From Dasypus novemcinctus (taxonomy: Eukaryota; Chordata; Mammalia; Cingulata; Dasypodidae), in NCBI RefSeq assembly GCF_030445035.2, contig NC_080698.1, forward strand, positions 24,831,294 to 24,895,293: a stretch of 64,000 nt of DNA, in the 5' to 3' direction. The position numbers and the translations under genes are program-made. Shown here piece after piece: positions 54,601-64,000 of the stretch. The notes below the pieces were generated by a model, which was given only the letters and a program-made list of their open reading frames with translations, searched no databases and had not been told where the DNA came from. Every line of letters begins with the position of its first letter. Position 1 is the stretch's first letter.

Positions 54601-57600
54601 CTTGGTCTGTAATTTCATTTGTTGGTTTTGTATGATTTGTTCACATTTGAAGTTTGAGTAATAACTTTTCAATTTCCTTAATGCAAATTATTTTTCCTTT
54701 GTTTAGGTGGCATAGAGCTGTATCTACCAACTTGGTAAAACAAAATGTATTGGTCCCCAAAGAGGAATTATCTAGTGATAGTGATGTGGAATTTCATGAA
54801 AGCCAGCAAAATAAGAAAAAAAAAGTAATGAAGCAGATGAAGAGTGCTTTTGGAAGGATGCTATCATGCAAGTATAGAAGCAAGCCAGCAAGTAGCAGTG
54901 GAGAGGGTTCCACTAATCATAAGGAAACCCTTCTTTCAAATATGCAAAGCCTTCTTCCTCGAATTGTCAAGGAGCTCCCATCTCCCAAGTTATTTACCAA
55001 ACCAAGAATGAGAAAGCTCCCACAGAATGGTAAGCAAAGGCAATTTATCATTAAATGTGGAGGCCAAGGGCAAGAGTGAAGTTAGAGTTTATTTTCTTGC
55101 TACCCAAAGCATGGCATCTTCCTGGGAGTTGGAAATACAGACTCTTGGGCACCACCCAGGGTTGCTGAGTCAGAATCTGCATTTTAGCAAGATCCCCACA
55201 TGACTTTTATGTGCATACATTTTGGAAAGCTCTAGATTAGATTCTTTGAGGTCCTTTCCAGTCCAATTAATCAGTGGTCTAATCACATCTAACGTCATTT
55301 CTTATTTGAATAAATATATATACACATATACACATATGTAATAGAAAATTAAACCAATATGATTTTTTGTTTGTTTTTATTTTGTTTCTGGAGAAAGTAG
55401 TGATACAACTTTTCAAATGACCACTTCCCCACAGCGGAGGGGGTGGTGAGAATTAAATGGATAATATTTATGATGGGTAAGTTATAAAGGGCATTTTATT
55501 GACTGTATCTATCTCCTAAGTACTTAGTGGGAAAAATCAACATTTGAACTGTTAACTTTAAGGTTTTTTTGAAAGGTAATGCTGTTGGGGGTCCTATGAA
55601 CTGTGATGAACACCACCGCCACTGTCTGCACTCTTCTCTGTAGCTTTTTAATGTCTTTTACAGTACAGCATCAAGCACCACATACAATCCTTATTGGACA
55701 TGGAGGGCATCTACACACAACCTCACCTTTCACATATGATCAGGCTGCAAACATGGTGCGTGCCTTTTCAAAATAAAAACAAAACAAAACAAAGCACACA
55801 CTCACAATCTGATGGTTTCCAGCTGACTGACTGCTCTTTCAAACAAAATCTCTCTTCTGGAAAAAGCAGCCACTAATACAAGCATCCAAACATCTAGCAA
55901 TTATCTGGTATGGATCGACTTGTATATTCCTGTTGAAAATAGCAAAGATGATATGCTTCTATACTAATGGACCTGGACTTGGAGAGTCCAGCAGGAAACA
56001 GAGGACCAAATTTCTTTTCCTAATCCATGCAATGGCTTATTTCCATCTTGGTTTAAATAGCAAATCTCTACACTAAGATTTCTTTAGAAAACATTCCCAA
56101 ACTTCAGGATACAGCTCAACCATTATTTCCTGTTTTTTCTGTGGCCCAAAGACAGTTGCTCTTTCCAGGTGATCCCCAGAACATTTTTTGTTTAATAAAT
56201 ACTTTCTAATGCACTTTTTATATACCAACCATAATATTAGGGTTAGAGTAGCAAATAGAACATGCAAGTCCTGATGGAGTTAAAGCATAAAGGGACATTC
56301 AAACATTACACAAAATACTATATCTGATGCAAAAGAAGCAGCACTGGGTGCTATTGAAACACATCAAGGTGCTCTAACCTTAGGGGAGATGGTTCAGGAG
56401 AGCCCTCCCTGAGGAAGGGCCAACTAAGTTGAGATCTAAAGGATAACTATGAGGTAAGGAAAGAATAGGGAGAGCAGTCTCCCAGAAACGGGGAAGAACA
56501 TATTTAAAGTCCCAATATTAAGAGGGCACAGAGCATGATTAAAAACCAAAAATAATGCAGTATGGTTGGAACAGAAAGAGCCAGGGAGAGGTAAATGATG
56601 AGGTGGTCAGGAAGTTGAAGGTATATTAAGAATTTTCTACTTTTACCTAAGGATGATAAGAAAACTTCAAATACTTTCAAGCTGGAGATCTGTATGATCT
56701 GATCTGTGTTTTTTGAAAACTACCTCTGGCTGCAGAGTAGAGCTTGGATTGAAGGGGGATAGAGGCCGATGATTGAAGAACTGCATAGGTTCTTCCATTA
56801 ATTCAAAGAAAGGATAGCATTAGCTTTCATTAGTCATGGCAGTGGGGATGTGGAGGTAAAGGGGGAAATAATCATAGGTAGAATTTAAAAGATTAGGGCA
56901 GGCGCTAGACATTGGGGAGTGCAGGAGTGGGAGGAGTCAGGACAAAGTGTTAGGTCCGTGGGCTGGGCACCTACATTGAAAGTGGAGCCATCATTCGTTG
57001 AGATTAGGAATAATGAACCTGGTTTGGAAAGGAAGGTATACATTCTAGTTGGACTTGCTGAGTTGAGGTCCCTGCAGGATAGCCAAATGGAGATATTAAG
57101 TAAGCTATTATATTTGAAGTCTGAAGCTCCAGAGGAGTCAATATTGATGGACTAAAAGGAAGACAAGATGACTTTAGGGGCTGCGTACAGTGCCATTAAA
57201 ACATATTAAAACACCTTTTATCCAATGCCCTGTCAATTCTTTCGACTACATCAAGGAAAAAGCCTCATTTGTACCTGTTTTGTTTTTATACAAAAGGAGA
57301 TTAACCTTAAATTTAGTGCCTTCTGCAGATAATAACATGATTTTGTTTCTATCATATTAACTTTGATGTCTATTTATGATACTAGTTTTCAACATATGAT
57401 AGTATTATAAATTTTTCTTTAAAAACATAGTAATTGAATTAAAACTTGAACTGATACAAAGAAAAGTATTACAGACCTTGCCTCCTAGATATGGGAAAAA
57501 CCATTAAGATGATATGTTAATGACTGAGCCTTGAGCCTCCTTGCTGGAGAATAGATTTAAACTTTGCTGCAACCAACAACAAATACTCAAGGGATAGCCT

Positions 57601-60600
57601 TGCACCTTAGAGGGTCACTTTTTCTACTTCCATAATCATTAGATGGCAAAACAATGCAGGGCAAAACCAAAGTCTCAAAGAGAAGGGGATAATCCCCTTG
57701 TCAAGATTAGGTTGGCCTCTCCTAAGGTCATTATTGCAACCAAAGGAAAATGTATGCAGGAGAAAGTGTAAGGTTAGGAAATGCTTTCAAATCCAAGAAA
57801 ATCCCATGCAAATCCAAGGGAAAAAAGCCACCAAGGTAGCATGTGATGCTGTTTTATCAGAATAATTTCTAATATGAAGAATATATTTATAATTGTGATC
57901 CTTACAGGCTCTTTTTGCCCTCCTTTCTCTAAGCAACTATACAGGTTGATGTAGTAGAAGCAGAGACAGAGGAGATAACTCAAGGAAATACACTCCTTCG
58001 GGCCAGGCGAACCACCAAGCGGTTATCTGTGACATCACTTCCTTCAGGACTGCAAAAGGTAAATTCTTCAAACACACACACTTGCCTCTAAAAATTTATG
58101 CATGTCAAGATTTAAGGATTTCACAAAAACCAAGTTCTCTCCTACCACAAGCCCCCAACAATAAATCTTTTAAATCTGCTGTTTGTGCCTCCTCTCCAAG
58201 AATTTAGGACACGGAAATCGAGCTTTCCAGGTCAGATTCCTCTACTTCTGAGCTCAAACTGCTCAATTCTAACTGCAATCTGAAGATCAGAATCTGGAGT
58301 TTTAAGCTTTATATTGACTTTCTCAACTGTTCAAATGCCAAGTTAGTACATTAACAATCTGGCCTATCCATGAGCTATGTGGAGACAAAATTAATAGACC
58401 AAGCTGATAGAACTTTCTAGAAGGATTCAAGTGTACAATGACTAACATGCAAATCATTTGCCACCATGTGGCTATTGGACTTGAAGATGTGGCCATGCAA
58501 CTAAGGAATTGAATTTTTTAAGGAAACCCATAGAACAGAGACCAAATTAACAACTGGATCCAGTGATAATCACCTTTCATGTAGCCACTAGCCACGTGCT
58601 GATGTAAATTTAAGTGAATTCAAATTGAGCAAAATTAAAAGTTCAGTTCCTCAGCCACACTAGTTGCATTTCAGGTGCTGAATAACCCCCTGGCTAGTAG
58701 TTACCCTATTAGACAGTGTAGACATAGAACATTTCCATCTTTGCACGAAGTTCTATTGAATGTCAGCACTGCTCTAGAGAACATGACTTTGAGAATGCAC
58801 CACTGCTAGTGTTGAATTTTGCCTCTGTGTTCTAGGTTCATGTTTATTGTGGCCCAAGTATGTGTTGGACAATTTCTACAGGGATCCAATGGACATGGTC
58901 CTGCTTTTGTGGAGCTTATAGTCTTATAGAGGGGACAGACATTAAAGCATGGCATGGCAGAGCAGTGAGACAAGGGTAATCTTGTTAATAAATGGTGCTG
59001 GGACAAGGGAACATCCATCTGGGGAAAAAAATGAAATTTGATCCCTATCACATAGCATACACAAAAATTAATTCCTGTTGGATTATGGATCTAAGTGGGG
59101 AAGGCAAAATATTAAAACTTCTGGAGGACAACAAGAATACCTTCACCTCAGGATAGAGAAGGACTTCTTAGGACACAAAAAAGCACTGAACATAAGGGAA
59201 AAGATGGCTAAATTTGGCTATATTAAAATCAAAAATTTCTGTTTATCAAAAGATATTAGAATCTGTCAACTGGAGGCTGTTAGACTGAATCTGGCCTGAA
59301 GAGGTATTTTTTTTTTTAGAGGTTTTTATTTAAACATCAGTCTGTTCTCAAACGTGTATTTGAAATTAGTTGATCACATTTAAAAAGTAGGACATTTTAA
59401 ATCAAAATCTGGATTTTCAGCTTTCTCCTGAAAAATAGGAAGATTTGGGAACACTAGGCCCACAATTCCTTATGGCAACAAACAGGAGCTGCACGGAGGC
59501 TGCCTCCTTTGAGGGCATCACATTCTCTCCAGTTCACACGGGCCCCACTGGTCTTGGTTTACAAAACCTATCTTGCTCTTCTAGGCATTTGAATTTATAA
59601 TAGTTGTATTCAACAAAGAAACACATAAAGAGCTTAGTAATTACCAAGTGGACATGTGCTTTGTAGGAAAAAGTACTGGGTTCTTTAGGAGAGAAAAAAA
59701 AGGGATTCTACTTCAAATGGTTTAGAAAAGGCTCTCTGCAAGTGATTATTTGAGCTGGGACAAGCTGGCAGGGCAGTGTCAGCAGACACCAAGTGTAAAC
59801 TACTTCATCAGGCAGAAGGTAGGAACCAAATGTGGTCCCATATCCTACTATGTGCAGATCTCACATAAATCCTATTGCTAATTATTAAGCGGAAGTGGAA
59901 GGAAACATGAACCCAATAAGACTAAAACGGGTAAATTAGCTAGGAGCCACGACCTAGGAATGATTTCCAATAGCAACAGTATTAGAACAGATACTCGTAA
60001 CCAGCAAGCCAGGGACAATGAAAAAAAGTATTAGATGTGGGGAGAAAAGAATCCAGAGCTTTCCTTTTATCTTTGGAGACATGTCTGCCATGAAAATAAG
60101 GAAACCCGCAGAACAGAGCCAAATTAACGACTGGATCCAGTGATAATGAGCTTTCTGGGGCACTGGTCCTCAACAGCCCCACAAGCTCACTGTGCTCAGC
60201 AGCTGCAGAGGCAATTTCTTCTTCCCCTTGCGAATGACCTGCTTTTTTCCCTGACGCTGTATATTCTTTCAGAGCCAGACAATCTCATTTCTCTGCACCC
60301 TATAGATCTCTTCAAAGAGAGCTTTGGGCACAAAGGAGATACATGGGGCGTGGAGAATAATATGAATACGGTCTCCAACCCAACATTGTTATGTGAGAAT
60401 GTTCAGTTTATAAGGGAATGTCCCAAGGGTAAGAATTCTTACTTCAGTGTTTTCACAAGAATAATGTTGATACTGCCTAACCTGATGTATTTTTGCATTA
60501 TTTTAATAGGTTCCATATTCATCAAAGAAGAGACCACACTTCCCAGCATTTAAGAAAAAGAAACATAGCGTGGAAAATATCCTCCGAAAATCAGATTTGA

Positions 60601-61711
60601 CAGTAGGAAAGCTTCAAATGCAGGTAGTGGACAAAAGCTTTTACTTTTATGTTTCAGAAGCATTGGCGGGATGGGCTTAACTGAATGCACAGCACAGATG
60701 TGGGACAAAATTAATGATCAACATTAAGAAATAATGTTAGTGGAGGGTGTTCTGAGAATGACTAAAGGATAGCTAAGAGCACCTGGGTTGATGCGGTGTG
60801 CCTAATAAATTTTAAGTGAATTCAATTAAAATGAAGATATGCACATAGGCTTCTTTTGAGAAGAACTGAGATGGTCTTTTTTTTTTTTAATCACTGGGTG
60901 GTTAAATACATGTTTTCAAGCTCTGTTTGCTATGACTTGAATTAGGTAATATTTTGGTATTTACAAAACATTCACCAATTCCTGCACTCATCTCTCTGGA
61001 AAAACAGCCCTCCCTCAGTGTTTTAATTTCCTTATTGCTAAAATATCATATAATGGGTTGGTTTAAACAACCCATTTATTGGTTCCTGGCTTTTGAGACT
61101 AGGAGAAGTGCAGAATCAAGATGTCAGGAAGGTGATGCTTTCTCCTAGAAATCTGTGGTGTTCTGGGACTGGCTGCCAGTGACCCTTGGCTTCTCTGTCA
61201 CATGGCAGTGTACATGGCAGTATATTCTCTTTTCTCTTCTGGTTTCCATTGACTTCCAGCTTCTGGCTGCTCCCTGTGGCTTCTCTTTCTGTGCTCTTCT
61301 CTTTAAGGCCTCCAGTAATAGAATTAAGACCCATTCTGATTCAGTTGGGCCATACCTTAGATGAAGTAACCTCATCTAAAAGTCCCATTTACAAAGGATT
61401 CACATCCACAGGAATGGAATTTCTGGGGTAAATAACTTCAAGCCACCACACTTAAGTTTTGACAATGCTTTCCAAAAGATGGCTTTATTTTTTTCTGTAT
61501 CTGTCTGTCATAGGTGGATGACCTCATTGAAACAGTGACTGATAAATCCATGAAGCTGTTGGCCCAAAGACATGCTGAGCTTCAGCAGTGTGAATTTCTA
61601 GGGGATGAAATTCTTCAGTCTTCTAAGCAGTTCCAGAGGATATCCAAGAGAACCATGAGGAAGTATAAACTGAAAAATGTGTGTTTCCCATGTACCTGCT
61701 GCTGCTTCTGA
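51526..61711 (+). CDS. C3orf49: C3orf49 orthologue, complete five-exon coding sequence
   Basis: Exons 51526-51650, 54707-55029, 57934-58058, 60510-60623 and 61514-61678 (or on to a TGA at 61709-61711) join in phases 2,1,0,0 to about 284 codons with no internal stop. The protein starts MNHPQLYITEPFKTAYGKAG and is very basic. It has an acidic serine patch (EELSSDSDVE), poly-lysine runs (NKKKKV, FKKKKH), RARRTTKRLS and a predicted alpha-helical, probably coiled-coil C-terminus (VDDLIETVTDKSMKLLAQRH onward). I recognise it as C3orf49, listed in human only as a putative uncharacterised protein. The convergent neighbour THOC7 supports this. No function is known; nuclear location is only suggested by the basic clusters. 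Splicing of the last exon is uncertain: GTGTGT after KLKN could be a donor, or translation reads ten more residues ending CTCCCF. Confidence 0.88.
51651..53511. other. C3orf49 intron 1, unique part
   Basis: Mostly single-copy. A TG run at 52668-52680 and a diverged antisense MIR at about 53000-53190. No exon recognised. Confidence 0.5.
53512..53930 (+). mobile_element. MaLR-like LTR in C3orf49 intron 1
   Basis: Plus-strand LTR-like element with GTTGGTGTTAAATCATGTCC near the start, and AATAAATTCCTGTTCTTAGG followed by GTGTTTGTTTTAGCA near the end. No coding content. Confidence 0.65.
53945..54120 (+). repeat. MIR SINE
   Basis: AACAGCACAGACTTTGGAAT, TTGTGAAATGGAAATGACAT and GAGGATTAAATTATTTAATA. 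Confidence 0.75.
54707..55029 (+). CDS. C3orf49: C3orf49 coding exon 2
   Basis: 107 codons. The acceptor is TTTTTCCTTTGTTTAG. The split Arg codon leads into WHRAVSTNLVKQNVLVPKEE, then the SSDSD acidic patch, MKQMKSAFGRM and LPRIVKELPSPKLF. The donor is AATG/GTAAGC. This is the largest exon and it is fully open. Confidence 0.88.
55095..55245 (+). repeat. MER5A-like hAT DNA transposon
   Basis: GGGCACCACCCAGGGTTGCT and AGAATCTGCATTTTAGCAAG. Lies just inside C3orf49 intron 2. Confidence 0.72.
55246..57933. other. C3orf49 intron 2
   Basis: An antisense L2 fragment (about 56170-56470, with TCCTGATGGAGTTAAAGC and GAGAGCCCTCCCTGAGGAAG) and old repeat remnants to 57150. No additional exon is needed by the phases. 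Confidence 0.5.
57934..58058 (+). CDS. C3orf49: C3orf49 coding exon 3
   Basis: 41 codons after a split Ala. Reads TIQVDVVEAETEEITQGNTL, then LRARRTTKRLSVTSLPSGLQK. The acceptor CCTCCTTTCTCTAAG is the one in frame; using the AG eleven bases later would give an immediate TGA. The donor is AAAAG/GTAAAT. Confidence 0.87.
58970..59300 (+). mobile_element. LINE-1 ORF2 fragment in C3orf49 intron 3
   Basis: Reads (N)KWCWDKGTSIWG-like and LSGEGKILKLLEDN-like residues across frames, then ends abruptly. An old 5'-truncated and 3'-truncated copy. Confidence 0.7.
59301..60509. other. C3orf49 intron 3, 3' part
   Basis: Short segments at 58504-58571 and 60091-60155 share AACAGAG(A)CCAAATTAAC and CTGGATCCAGTGATAAT, so a small local or repeat-derived duplication flanks the LINE-1 fragment. 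Nothing else recognised. Confidence 0.5.
60510..60623 (+). CDS. C3orf49: C3orf49 coding exon 4
   Basis: 38 codons, phase 0 at both ends: VPYSSKKRPHFPAFKKKKHS, then VENILRKSDLTVGKLQMQ. The acceptor is TTATTTTAATAG and the donor ATGCAG/GTAGTG. Confidence 0.87.
61030..61450 (-). mobile_element. MaLR-like LTR in C3orf49 intron 4
   Basis: Minus-strand TGTGGTGGCTTGAAGTTATT at its 5' end and the complement of AACAACCCATTTATTGGTTC near its 3' end. Related to the copies at 14.9 and 16.5 kb. It lies 64 bases before exon 5. Confidence 0.68.
61514..61711 (+). CDS. C3orf49: C3orf49 coding exon 5, probable last exon
   Basis: 55 codons to KYKLKN at 61678: a continuous amphipathic helix (VDDLIETVTDKSMKLLAQRH, AELQQCEFLGDEILQSSKQF). 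If the GTGTGT at 61679 is not used as a donor, the frame continues through VCFPCTCCCF to TGA at 61711. No further coding exon was found before THOC7. AATAAA at 61925-61930 is a candidate poly(A) signal. Confidence 0.8.
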   Translation: MDDLIETVTDKSMKLLAQRHAELQQCEFLGDEILQSSKQFQRISKRTMRKYKLKNVCFPCTCCCF

Positions 61712-61924
61712 TTTTGTTCCTGACTATGTAAAAGTTATCTTCATAGTGATTCTTATCTTTCAGTATATGATCCTGAACAAATTTCTCTAGTAAATTAACC
61801 AGTAGGGGGGCATTTTAGAATATTCTGCCCAACAGTCCTAAAAAAAGATCCCTTTTGAAAAACTGATTTTAATTCTGAGTCAATATAAGCAAATTTTGCT
61901 TTATAATTCCTATTAATGATGGAA

Positions 61925-61930
61925 AATAAA
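61925..61930 (+). terminator. Candidate poly(A) signal for C3orf49
   Basis: The first AATAAA after the exon-5 stop, about 215 bases downstream. Later AATAAA copies (about 62151 and 62314) are alternatives; the region is AT-rich, so specificity is low. Confidence 0.4.
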
Positions 61931-62677
61931 ACATTATTAAGATATAGCAATTCTGCAAGAACTCTCTCCCATGATTTGCCAAGTGAAATTAGAGGAAGCA
62001 TTTAAAGGTATTATGTGACACTATTGCTATGACTACTACTTAGCTAACTTTAAACTTTCATTTTTAAAAATAAAAATTCAACATACTAAAATTTAAAAAT
62101 ATAACATTATTACAGTATGATTCATGCCAAGTATCATGTTTCTGAACTAAAATAAATGGTTAAAAATGTAACCTAACAAGTACTGAATATGTAATTCAAT
62201 ACTTAGGAAAATTACAAGTGATTCTGTCTTAGCATAATTTTTAAAATCACACTTTTTTTTTTAATGCAAGAGAATCTTAACTATGTACCCCTAACAACTC
62301 TTTACCTTGTCAATAAAATTTTTTCTAATGACTCCTAAAGAACAAAACAGTAGAAAGAAATTATAGCAAAAAAACATTTAACAACCATATAAAGGAGAAA
62401 GAGATAGAAAGCATATTGATTTACTTTGCATCTTATAATTACCTCTTATACCAGTGGTTCTTAATATTATGAGTAATATTAAGTACATACCACAATATTT
62501 TGCACCTAATTTCATAGGTTCACAACCCTCATAAAGGCTATTCGTGGACTCCATTTTCAAAAATGGTATGAATTGCCAAAATTGACTCATTTTTTTCATG
62601 TACATCCTAGAAAAGCTACAATCTCACCATCTTTAGCTTATTTTGTAAGCAAATGAATGTTACCAATTAAAAGCGAC

Positions 62678-63159
62678 TGTAGCAGTTTGATATAATTGAT
62701 GAATTCCAAAAAGAAATACTGGATTATGCTTGTAATCTGATCTGTACGTGGGCATGATTGAGTTATGATTAGGGCATTGAGTCCCCACCCACCAAGGGGT
62801 AAAAGGCTTGGGGAAGAAAAGAGTTGAGGGCTTTCAATGTTGGAGTTTTGATATTGGAGTTTGATGCTGAAGACTTAAGCTGGAGCTCCGGGAAGTCAGT
62901 ACGCAGATGAAAAAGCAAGCCCCTAGAAGAAAGGAACCCTAAATCCAGAGAAAAGCAAGCCCCAGGAACATAGGAACCAGGAAGCCTGAACCCTCACAGA
63001 CATCAGCAGCCATCTTGCTCCAAACAGACTTTGGTTAAGGGAAGTAACTTATGCTTTATGACCTGGTATCTGTAAGCTCCCACCCCAAATAAATAACCTT
63101 TACAAAAACCAACCAATTTCTGGTATTTTGCATCAGTACCACTTTGGCTGACTAATACA
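62678..63159 (+). mobile_element. Solo LTR, same family, between C3orf49 and THOC7
   Basis: TGTAGCAGTTTGATATAATT at the start and TGACTAATACA at the end, with flanks GCGAC / GCTAC (one mismatch). It carries AATAAATAA near its end, only about 30 bases beyond the expected THOC7 cleavage site on the opposite strand. Confidence 0.85.
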
Positions 63160-63206
63160 GCTACCTAGACTATTAATGAGCACAAATTTATCCTGTTTGG
63201 AAACAT

Positions 63207-63212
63207 TTTATT
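63207..63212 (-). terminator. THOC7 poly(A) signal
   Basis: AATAAA on the minus strand, about 250 bases after the TAG stop. It is the only canonical hexamer close downstream of the stop. Confidence 0.7.
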
Positions 63213-64000
63213 AAACATTTTTGGAATACTGCTTTCTACCTTCAACATTTAGAAATAAAAAAGTATTTTAATAAAACAAAATCTATACTAAAGTCATGTT
63301 CCTTTGTGTGAAGAAATATGAAATATGCATTAATATTTAAAAGTGTAAGTTATTTCACTAAAGAAGTATCTTTAAATATCTCAGGACCATGACAAATTCT
63401 AAACACATTAAGATCATGTAGCTATTTCAATATCCTTGGGGATGGTGAGCAATCATCCTTTCTATGGCTTAGGATTTGTTTCCATGCTTGTCTCTTGAGC
63501 TTCCTCCACCTCTGAGAGCTTTTCATCATCTGAAATTGAGAAACAAAACCTTAATCAAATTTGTTTAAATTATATGTTTAATGAATCATGAAAACATTTT
63601 TAGCCTTTATTAGCCACTATCTTTAAAGCTGCTATTAGCAAAATGGCAGCTTTGATGGCAATTGGCTTGCATGTCTGGTTTGAAAAGTGCCATTTTTGTT
63701 ATTTGTTGAGCCAAAATTTAAAATTTATGTGAGATTTCACACAGAAAAATTGGGATTGTAGCTATTCTAGAAAACAATCAGAAGATCGGGTATCCCAGAA
63801 ATGTCCATATGGCTATAGTCAAGACAAAGAACATGTCTTCAGTCTCCCACTGCACACTCCATTCACAAGGAATACAAAGGTTCTTATGCACTGATTACTC
63901 TTTTCACTTAGCATTAGCTGCCTGAGTCCTGAATCTTTACTTTATGGCAATGAGCTATAAGTAGACTGTTTCTACTTACTTTCCAGTGTTTGCTGAAGTT
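63207..64000 (-). CDS. THOC7: THOC7, last two coding exons and 3'UTR (partial)
   Basis: The penultimate exon enters at the right edge (63980-64000) and reads LQQTLE before the donor GAAA/GTAAGT. The last coding exon is 63529-63462 and reads DEKLSEVEEAQETSMETNPK plus P and a TAG stop, after a split Asn codon. The acceptor is TTTGTTTCTCAATTTCAG. This is the acidic C-terminal tail of THOC7, matching the human ending with only a few substitutions. THOC7 is a coiled-coil subunit of the THO complex in TREX and couples transcription and splicing to nuclear mRNA export. The 3'UTR runs to about 63190. The coding 5' part lies beyond the window. Confidence 0.93.
63462..63529 (-). CDS. THOC7: THOC7 last coding exon
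   Basis: 22 codons including TAG. Acidic tail DEKLSEVEEAQETSMETNP. The phase joins the exon at 63980 exactly (A + AT = Asn). Confidence 0.93.
63980..64000 (-). CDS. THOC7: THOC7 penultimate exon (cut by window edge)
   Basis: 21 bases reading (E)LQQTLE and the first base of Asn, followed by the consensus donor GTAAGTAG. This is the end of the THOC7 coiled coil. Confidence 0.88.

Noticed and set aside
51526..61711. Synaptonemal (SYCP2/SYCP3-like) or kinetochore protein
   Set aside because: First considered because of the C-terminal helix; the N-terminus and the THOC7 neighbour fit C3orf49 instead.
1..64000. CRISPR array, operon, phage or plasmid structure
   Set aside because: No regularly spaced repeats; spliced genes, MIR/L2/L1/SINE content and AT-rich introns show vertebrate nuclear DNA.

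Overview
This is mammalian nuclear DNA, almost certainly from an armadillo (Dasypus) or a close xenarthran. The repeats show this: the window carries many copies of a tRNA-derived SINE with an intact Pol III A-box (TGGCCCAGTGG) and B-box (GGTTCAAACCC), as in the armadillo DAS SINEs. Placement and gene names come from memory of the families; no search was run.

Three protein-coding genes are supported by spliced exons, not by single long ORFs. (1) On the minus strand, six exons between 36115 and 1920 splice in phase into about 283 residues of a cadherin-related ectodomain (EC1, EC2 and the start of EC3). The organisation is strikingly like CDHR3. Both ends of the gene run beyond what can be seen. 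(2) On the plus strand, five exons between 51526 and 61678/61711 give a complete basic protein of about 284-294 residues, recognised as the C3orf49 orthologue. (3) On the minus strand at the right edge, the last two coding exons of THOC7 (THO/TREX complex subunit 7) are present with stop codon and poly(A) signal. C3orf49 next to a convergent THOC7 matches human 3p14.1.

Layout: 1-36 kb is cadherin-gene intron and exon territory, heavily loaded with LINE-1 (a composite minus-strand L1 at 12.2-19 kb and a plus-strand L1 at 20.6-22.4 kb), DAS-type SINEs, solo LTRs and old MIR/L2 fragments. It also holds a 1.4-kb ORF-less retroposon at 24.6-26.0 kb and a broken RPS15 processed pseudogene at 33.66-34.1 kb. 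36-51.5 kb is intergenic or the 5' side of the cadherin gene, with an L1 ORF2 fragment (41.6-44.0 kb), L2 copies and SINEs. 51.5-61.7 kb is C3orf49. 61.7-63.2 kb is the short convergent gap to THOC7 and holds a solo LTR.

The three genes are not an operon and share no evident pathway: THOC7 acts in nuclear mRNA export, the cadherin would act at the cell surface, and C3orf49 has no known function. The most notable signal is the apparently intact CDHR3-like gene beside C3orf49/THOC7, where I do not recall a functional cadherin gene in human. Most long single-frame ORFs here are artefacts of SINE and LINE sequence.
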